Assembly: GCF_042738955.1 (NCBI RefSeq)
Contig: NZ_JBHYHC010000034.1
Coordinates: 17,345 to 81,344, forward strand
Direction: 5' to 3'
Length of the DNA stretch: 64,000 bases
Source: Umezawaea sp042738955
GTDB lineage: Bacteria; Actinomycetota; Actinomycetes; Mycobacteriales; Pseudonocardiaceae
Part shown: positions 59,811 through 64,000 of the stretch, piece by piece
Numbering within the stretch: position 1 is the first letter of the stretch
How the letters are laid out: each line of letters begins with the position of its first letter
Program-made: the position numbers and the translations under genes
The notes under the pieces: generated by a model
What the model was told of the DNA's origin: nothing
The model's database searches: none
Seen by the model: only the letters and a program-made list of their open reading frames with translations

Positions 59811-60430
59811 CCGCTGCGCTCGCGCCCGGTCAGGCGGGAGACCACGAACCAGGCGACGGCGATCCCGACCAGGACGAGCACGGCCGTGGAGACGTACCCC
59901 GTGTACTGCTCGACGAGGTGCCACTGCTCGCCAAGCAGGTAGCCCGCCATGATCAGGGCGGTGTTCCAGATCAGGCTGCCCGCGGCGGTCAGGCCGAGGA
60001 ACTTGGGCAGCGCCATGCGCTCGATGCCCGCCGGGATGGAGATCAGGCTGCGGAAGATGGGGATCATCCGGCCGAAGAACACGGCCTTGGTGCCGTGCTT
60101 GGCGAACCAGTCCTCCGTCTTGTCCACATCGGACACCTTCACCAGCGGCAGCTTCGCGGCGATGGCGCGCACCCGCTCGCGGCCGAGCAGCGCTCCGACG
60201 TAGTACAGCGCCACCGCGCCCACGACCGAACCGGCCGTGGTCCACGCGATGGCGGCGATCAGGCTCATGCCGCCGCGGCTCGCGGTGAAGCCCGCCAACG
60301 GCAGGAACACCTCGCTGGGCAGGGGTGGGAACAGGTTCTCCAGTGCGATGGCCAGGCCCGCGCCGGGGGCGCCGAGCGTGGTCATCAGGCCGGTGACCCA
60401 CTCGACGATCGCTGAAACCGGGTTGCTCAT
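59795..60430 (-). CDS. DedA-family membrane protein
   Basis: A 211-residue protein. ENLFPPLPSEVFLPLAG near the N-terminus (conserved Glu), GALLGRERVR, the arginine motif FFGRMIPIFRSLISIPAGIE and four or more hydrophobic segments match DedA/SNARE-associated proteins, now thought to be undecaprenyl-phosphate or lipid flippases. ATG 60430. It is next to, but convergent with, the two-component pair. Confidence 0.94.
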   Translation of the reverse strand: MSNPVSAIVEWVTGLMTTLGAPGAGLAIALENLFPPLPSEVFLPLAGFTASRGGMSLIAAIAWTTAGSVVGAVALYYVGALLGRERVRAIAAKLPLVKVSDVDKTEDWFAKHGTKAVFFGRMIPIFRSLISIPAGIERMALPKFLGLTAAGSLIWNTALIMAGYLLGEQWHLVEQYTGYVSTAVLVLVGIAVAWFVVSRLTGRERSGQDPR

Positions 60431-60501
60431 GGCCTCCACGCTAGGAATCGGACCCCGACGCCCGCCATGAAGCCGACCGCACGATGAGGGTGTGGTTTTC
60501 C

Positions 60502-60957
60502 TCAGGTGGTACCCGCGGCGTGGTCGGCCAAACCGCGCACGCAGGCCGTCATGATCCGCTGGAGCGCCCTCCGGTAGAGCCAGCCGGTGCCCGGCACGAC
60601 GGGCCGGAACGACGAGTGCCAGCGGATCCTCGTGCCGGTCCCGTCGGGTTCGAGGTCGACGAACGCCCGGTAGTCCCGCACCGCGAGACCGGACAGCAGC
60701 GCGTAGCCCAGCCTGCGGTTCGGCACCAGTTCCACGATCTCCTCGCGGCTGACGACCGGCTTCGGGAACCGGTCCGTGCGGAACACCCGGATCGCGCCGA
60801 GCCCCTCCCGCTCGGTGTCGCCGGGGCGTTCCAGCTCGAAGGAGTCCAGCGTCGACCAGGTCGGCCACGTCGACCCGTCCCGGACCAGCGCGTACACCCG
60901 TTCCGGGCTCGCGGTCGTGCTCGCGGAGGCGTCCACTCTCTGTACCATGTGGTACAT
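60502..60957 (-). CDS. SRPBCC (polyketide cyclase/START-like) protein
   Basis: A 151-residue helix-grip protein: VDASASTTASPERVYALVRD, STWPTWSTLDSFELERPG, RLGYALLSGLAVRDYRAFVD and GTRIRWHSSFRP fit the SRPBCC superfamily, whose members bind hydrophobic ligands. The ATG at 60957 (MYHMVQ) is only 14 bases from the divergent TetR start, so the transcript may be leaderless or translation may begin at the second Met (60948). Both lie beside or within the twin operator at 60942-60971, so it is almost certainly repressed by the TetR protein. Confidence 0.85.
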   Translation of the reverse strand: MYHMVQRVDASASTTASPERVYALVRDGSTWPTWSTLDSFELERPGDTEREGLGAIRVFRTDRFPKPVVSREEIVELVPNRRLGYALLSGLAVRDYRAFVDLEPDGTGTRIRWHSSFRPVVPGTGWLYRRALQRIMTACVRGLADHAAGTT

Positions 60958-60971
60958 GTACCATCTGGTAC
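60942..60971. promoter_or_regulatory. Twin palindromic operator over the start of a divergent gene pair
   Basis: Two 14-base palindromes, GTACCA-TG-TGGTAC (60942-60955) and GTACCA-TC-TGGTAC (60958-60971), spaced 16 bases apart. The first covers the second Met codon of the SRPBCC gene and touches its first start; the second ends one base before the TetR ATG. Two TetR dimers could bind side by side and block both transcripts. Confidence 0.85.
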
Positions 60972-61547
60972 ATGCCTGGACAAGGGGATCGGCTGCTCGC
61001 CGCCGTGATCGAGCACATCGCCGCGCACGGCCTCGGCGACCTGAGCCTCCGCTCGCTGGCCGCGGCCGTGGGCACCAGCCACCGGATGCTCAGCTACCAC
61101 TTCGGCTCCAAGGAGGGCCTCCTCGTCGCGGTCGTCCAGGCCGTCGAGGCGAACCAGCGCCAGGCGCTCGCCGAGCTGACCGCGGACGTCGACAGCACCC
61201 CCGCGCAGCTCGCCCGCCGGTTCTGGGACCGCCTCACCGACCCCGCGCTGCGCGCCCACGAACGGCTGTTCTTCGAGCTGTACGGCCAAGCCGTCCAGGG
61301 CCGCCCCGGCACGAGCGCGCTGCTCGACGGCATCGTCGAGTCGTGGATCGAACCGCTGGCCGCCTACGAGCACCGCGCGGGCCTCCCCCTGCCCGAGGCC
61401 CGCGCCCGTGCCCGGCTCGGCCTCGCCGTGTCACGGGGGCTGCTGCTCGACCTGGTCGCCACCAACGACCTCGACGGCGTGAACGCCGCCATGGACCAGT
61501 TCATCGCCTTCTTCGAGCGACCCGGATCGGCGACCGGCGGAGCGTGA
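60972..61547 (+). CDS. TetR-family repressor
   Basis: A 191-residue regulator: helix-turn-helix LLAAVIEHIAAHGLGDLSLR and LAAAVGTSHRMLSYHFGSKEG, then a helical ligand domain. ATG 60972 directly abuts the twin operator, so the promoter must lie inside the divergent SRPBCC gene and the mRNA may be leaderless. It presumably represses itself and the SRPBCC gene. The inducer is unknown. Confidence 0.92.
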   Translation: MPGQGDRLLAAVIEHIAAHGLGDLSLRSLAAAVGTSHRMLSYHFGSKEGLLVAVVQAVEANQRQALAELTADVDSTPAQLARRFWDRLTDPALRAHERLFFELYGQAVQGRPGTSALLDGIVESWIEPLAAYEHRAGLPLPEARARARLGLAVSRGLLLDLVATNDLDGVNAAMDQFIAFFERPGSATGGA

Positions 61548-61635
61548 TCGTTCCGCTGGGGCGGAAGTCGTTCCACCACGCCGAGTTCGTCCCTTCACCG
61601 GATTCGGCTCCACGGCTGGGATAGCGTTCCGGCCC

Positions 61636-62280
61636 ATGACCGAACCCGCCTACGTGGCCGAGACGCGGACCGCCTACGACACCGTCGCCGAGTCCTACGC
61701 CGAGACGTTGAAGGACGCGCTGGACGAGAGCACCTGGGACCGGGCGGTCCTGGCCGCGTTCGCCGAGCAGGTCGGCAAGTCCGGCCGGGTCGGCGACCTC
61801 GGCTGCGGTCCGGGGCGGCTCACGGGCCACCTGGCGGCGTTGGGGCTGGACGTCTTCGGCGTCGACCTCTCGCCCGGCATGGTCGAGGTGGCGCGGCGGA
61901 CGCACCCGCACCTGCGGTTCGACGTGGGGTCGATGGCGGCGCTCGACCTGCCGGACGGCTCGCTCGCGGGCGCGCTGGCGTGGTACTCCCTGATCCACAC
62001 GCCCTTGGAGCGACTGCCCGCGCTGGTGGCGGAACTGGCGCGCGTGCTGGAGCCGGGCGGACGGCTGCTGACCGCGTTCCAGGTCGGCGACGAGCGCAGG
62101 CGCATCACGAACGCCTACGGCCACGACGTCGAGGCCGACGCGTACCGCCTGCGACCGGACTTCGTGGCGGACCTGTTCACCGCAGCGGGCCTGGTCGTGG
62201 ACGTCCGGCTGGTGCGCGAGGCGGAGGAGCACGAGAAGACGCCCCAGGCGTACCTGATCGCTCGCAAGCCCCTCGTCTGA
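61636..62280 (+). CDS. SAM-dependent methyltransferase, class I
   Basis: A 214-residue enzyme: the SAM-binding motif VGDLGCGPGRLTGHLAALGL, then VFGVDLSPGMVEVAR, DVGSMAALDLPDGSLAGALA and LVAELARVLEPGGRLLTAFQ. The N-terminal YDTVAESYAETL is typical of small-molecule methyltransferases. Substrate unknown. ATG 61636. The acetyltransferase gene starts 2 bases after its stop, so they are likely co-expressed. Confidence 0.92.
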   Translation: MTEPAYVAETRTAYDTVAESYAETLKDALDESTWDRAVLAAFAEQVGKSGRVGDLGCGPGRLTGHLAALGLDVFGVDLSPGMVEVARRTHPHLRFDVGSMAALDLPDGSLAGALAWYSLIHTPLERLPALVAELARVLEPGGRLLTAFQVGDERRRITNAYGHDVEADAYRLRPDFVADLFTAAGLVVDVRLVREAEEHEKTPQAYLIARKPLV

Positions 62281-62282
62281 CC

Positions 62283-62837
62283 GTGGGGGAGCAGAAGGAC
62301 CGGATGCTGCGCGGCGAGTGGTACCTCGACGAGCCCGACCTGGTCGAGGACCGGCGGCGTTGTTGGCGCGCGTTGGACGAGTTCAACGCGCTCGGCGCGG
62401 ACGACGACGCGGAACGACGCAGGATCCTGACCGGCCTGCTCGGCGGGTTCGGACCCGACGCCGTCGTCCTGCCGCGTTTCCAGTGCAGCTACGGCTCGCT
62501 GATCACGATCGGCGCCCGCGCGTTCGTCAACACCGACGCGATCCTCATGGACGACGCCCCGATCACGATCGGCGACGACGTCCGGATCGGCCCGCGCGCG
62601 CAACTGCTCACGGCGTTGCACCCGGTGGACGACCACGACCGCCGCCGCGAGGGGTGGGAGCGGCCCGAGCCGATCACCATCGGCGCCAACGCGTGGCTCG
62701 GCGGCGGCGTGATCGTGTGCCCCGGCGTGACGATCGGCGCGAACGCGGTGATCGGCGCGGGAGCAGTGGTCGTCCGGGACGTGCCGGACCGGGTGTTCGC
62801 CGCGGGCAACCCGGCGAGGGTCATCCGCGACCTCTGA
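62283..62837 (+). CDS. Hexapeptide-repeat acetyltransferase (maltose O-acetyltransferase-like)
   Basis: A 184-residue left-handed beta-helix enzyme. The N-terminal Mac domain (MLRGEWYLDEPDLVEDRRRC) is followed by hexapeptide repeats (ITIGARAFVN, ITIGDDVRIGPRA) and the catalytic His region LLTALHPVD, ending VIGAGAVVVRDVPDRVFAAG. It transfers acetyl groups to sugars or similar acceptors. GTG 62283 is taken as the start; ATG 62304 is possible. Its 3' end overlaps the convergent TetR gene by 17 bases. Confidence 0.93.
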   Translation: MGEQKDRMLRGEWYLDEPDLVEDRRRCWRALDEFNALGADDDAERRRILTGLLGGFGPDAVVLPRFQCSYGSLITIGARAFVNTDAILMDDAPITIGDDVRIGPRAQLLTALHPVDDHDRRREGWERPEPITIGANAWLGGGVIVCPGVTIGANAVIGAGAVVVRDVPDRVFAAGNPARVIRDL

Positions 62838-63393
62838 GCAGCCCGGTCAACGCCGCCGAGGCGATGGCCCCCGCCTCGGTCTCGCCCAGCGGCGCGTGGC
62901 CGCTGAGCAGGCGGAAGATCAGCGGGCCGAACAGCAGGTCGATCGCGGTCTCCACGTCCACCTCGTCGTCGACCTCGCCGCGCTCCAGCGCCCGCCGCCA
63001 CAGCACGCCGATGGCGTCCCGCCGCCCGTTCAGGAAGAACTCGCGGAAGTACGGCGCGCCCGCCGGGTCGGTCACGCACGCCGCGAGCAGCTGCGCGAAC
63101 GTCGACCCGGCGTGGCTGGAGTAGAACGCGCTGACCAGCCGCACCTGCTCGGTCAGGTCGCCCACGGCGGTGCCGGTGTCGGGCAGCGGCACCGCCGTGG
63201 CCATCTTGATGCCGAACGCCTCCGCGGCCACGGCCGTGCGGCTGGGCCAGTGCTTGTAGATCGTGGCCTTGGAGACGCCGGACCGCGCGCTGATGGCGTC
63301 GACGGTCGCCGCGGGCAGCCCGCCCTCCTCCAGCAGCGCGCACGTGGCCGTGAGCACCGATTCCCGCGCCCGCAGGCTCTGCGGGCGCATCAC
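62821..63393 (-). CDS. TetR-family regulator
   Basis: A 190-residue regulator: helix-turn-helix ESVLTATCALLEEGGLPAAT and ISARSGVSKATIYKHWPSRT, and a C-terminal ligand domain with VETAIDLLFGPLIFRLLSGH (TetR_C_16-like). GTG 63393 forms a GTGA overlap with the stop of the upstream dehydrogenase, so both are in one transcript and the regulator likely controls that gene. Confidence 0.92.
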   Translation of the reverse strand: MMRPQSLRARESVLTATCALLEEGGLPAATVDAISARSGVSKATIYKHWPSRTAVAAEAFGIKMATAVPLPDTGTAVGDLTEQVRLVSAFYSSHAGSTFAQLLAACVTDPAGAPYFREFFLNGRRDAIGVLWRRALERGEVDDEVDVETAIDLLFGPLIFRLLSGHAPLGETEAGAIASAALTGLLRGRG

Positions 63394-64000
63394 CGGGTGT
63401 GGTCCGTCGACAGGGACCGGGCGCGCCAGGTGGCCAGTTCCTCCCGCACGATGCGGAGCTTGTCCTCCACGCGGGCCACGGAGTCCGCGCCGAGCTGGAT
63501 CCGCGTCGGCGGGTTCGGCGACGCCACGACCTCCAGCAGCACGGCGGCCGCCTTCGCCGGGTCACCGGGCTGGGAGTGGTTCCAGCTCGCCGCCCCGCCG
63601 CGCATGGTCCCGGCGGTCCCCGCGTAGTCGCCGATCTCGGTCCCAGTCAAGCGCAGGCTGGACGGGTCGAGGAAGTCGGTGCGGAACAGCCCCGGCTCCA
63701 CGACCGTCACGTGGACGCCGAGCGGCGCGAGTTCGAAGTGCAGGGCCTCGGACAGGCCCTCCACGGCGAACTTCGTCGCCCCGTACACGCCCCACCCTGC
63801 GCCCTGCGTGAAGCCGCCCACCGAGCTCATGTTGAGCACGTGCCCGGCCCGTTGGTGGCGCATGATCGGCAGCACCGCGCGGGTGACGTTCAGCAGCCCG
63901 AACACGTTCGTCTCGAACACCGCCCTGACCTCCTCGTCGGAGGTCTCCTCGACGGCCCCGAGCAGCCCGTGCCCGGCGTTGTTCACCAGCACGTCGATCC
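63390..64000 (-). CDS. Short-chain dehydrogenase/reductase, 5' end outside window
   Basis: At least 203 residues. The frame is open to the right edge, where the sequence MLVNNAGHG is the internal NNAG motif, so the cofactor-binding N-terminus is missing from the window. Catalytic Ser is in VLNMSSVGGF and Tyr-Lys in YGATKFAVEGLSEALHFEL; VEPGLFRTDFL follows. It is a classical SDR oxidoreductase of unknown substrate. The stop overlaps the TetR start. Confidence 0.92.
   Translation of the reverse strand, partial: IDVLVNNAGHGLLGAVEETSDEEVRAVFETNVFGLLNVTRAVLPIMRHQRAGHVLNMSSVGGFTQGAGWGVYGATKFAVEGLSEALHFELAPLGVHVTVVEPGLFRTDFLDPSSLRLTGTEIGDYAGTAGTMRGGAASWNHSQPGDPAKAAAVLLEVVASPNPPTRIQLGADSVARVEDKLRIVREELATWRARSLSTDHTR

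Noticed and set aside
1..64000. tRNA, rRNA and phage genes
   Set aside because: No cloverleaf with a T-arm GGTTCGAATC-type segment, no rRNA-like sequence and no integrase, capsid or tail genes were noticed on either strand.

Overview
The window is high-GC DNA with many GTG starts, 4-base GTGA/ATGA stop-start overlaps and actinobacterial families throughout, so the host is a filamentous actinomycete. Gene content (mycobacterial-type mec-cysO-cysM block, exosortase, NRPS/PKS) suggests Pseudonocardiales (Saccharothrix/Lentzea/Actinosynnema-like); the genus is an inference. A run of 10 N at 55958-55967, flanked by noisy G/C homopolymers, shows that this is a draft scaffold.

Region 1 (1-10702) is the end of a biosynthetic cluster: the 3' part of an NRPS (condensation C-lobe, carrier, short condensation domain, adenylation, carrier, condensation, then a second orphan condensation C-lobe), an MFS exporter, a single KS-AT-ACP polyketide module and a stand-alone thioesterase. 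All point right and are tightly packed. Region 2 (10811-14317) is a left-pointing unit of a secreted helical protein, a tiny lipoprotein, an OmpR-type regulator, a histidine kinase and an HD hydrolase. Two decayed copies of the regulator/kinase junction lie between the regulator and the kinase. Region 3 (14385-24842) is mixed housekeeping: aminoglycoside-phosphotransferase-like protein, OhrR-like MarR regulator facing an alpha/beta hydrolase across a perfect palindrome, DUF305 and DUF6153 proteins, ctaD, serB, a Pth2-like protein, a phospholipase D-like protein and a DinG helicase.

Region 4 (24843-38699) looks like an accessory insertion. In M. tuberculosis dinG and pncB1 are neighbours; here they are 13.9 kb apart. 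The insertion holds a long palindromic element, an NmrA-like gene with A/T-richer codons, a nucleotidyltransferase-like gene, bioY, a Tet(M)-type ribosomal protection gene with a leader ORF overlapping its start, a 1039-residue NACHT NTPase (candidate anti-phage protein), and an exosortase locus. That locus has an exosortase and a GT2 transferase on the left strand. Facing them are a surface protein with a C-terminal anchor, a 54-residue protein that is little more than a LAATG-type anchor, and a UDP-GlcNAc 2-epimerase. A secreted anchor-less paralogue and pncA follow.

Region 5 (38713-54471) follows the M. tuberculosis Rv1330c-Rv1341 order: pncB, clpS, DUF2017, P1 peptidase, mec, cysO, cysM, rhomboid, murI, MBL-fold protein, rph, rdgB. 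Departures are a shortened P1 peptidase lacking its expected nucleophile; an intact MBL gene after cysM together with an MBL copy after murI that has lost its metal ligands; and a monooxygenase/PadR/SMP-30 insertion. Hemerythrin, OsmC, DUF2231, CAP-domain, Bcp and lipoprotein genes follow or are interspersed.

Region 6 (54807-64000) has a luciferase-like oxidoreductase, the scaffold gap, a class A beta-lactamase-like protein, a flavin monooxygenase-like protein, a NarL-type two-component pair, DedA, an SRPBCC/TetR divergent pair whose twin operator overlaps a start codon, a methyltransferase, a hexapeptide acetyltransferase, a second TetR and a truncated short-chain dehydrogenase. No rRNA, tRNA, CRISPR array, transposase or phage structural gene was seen.
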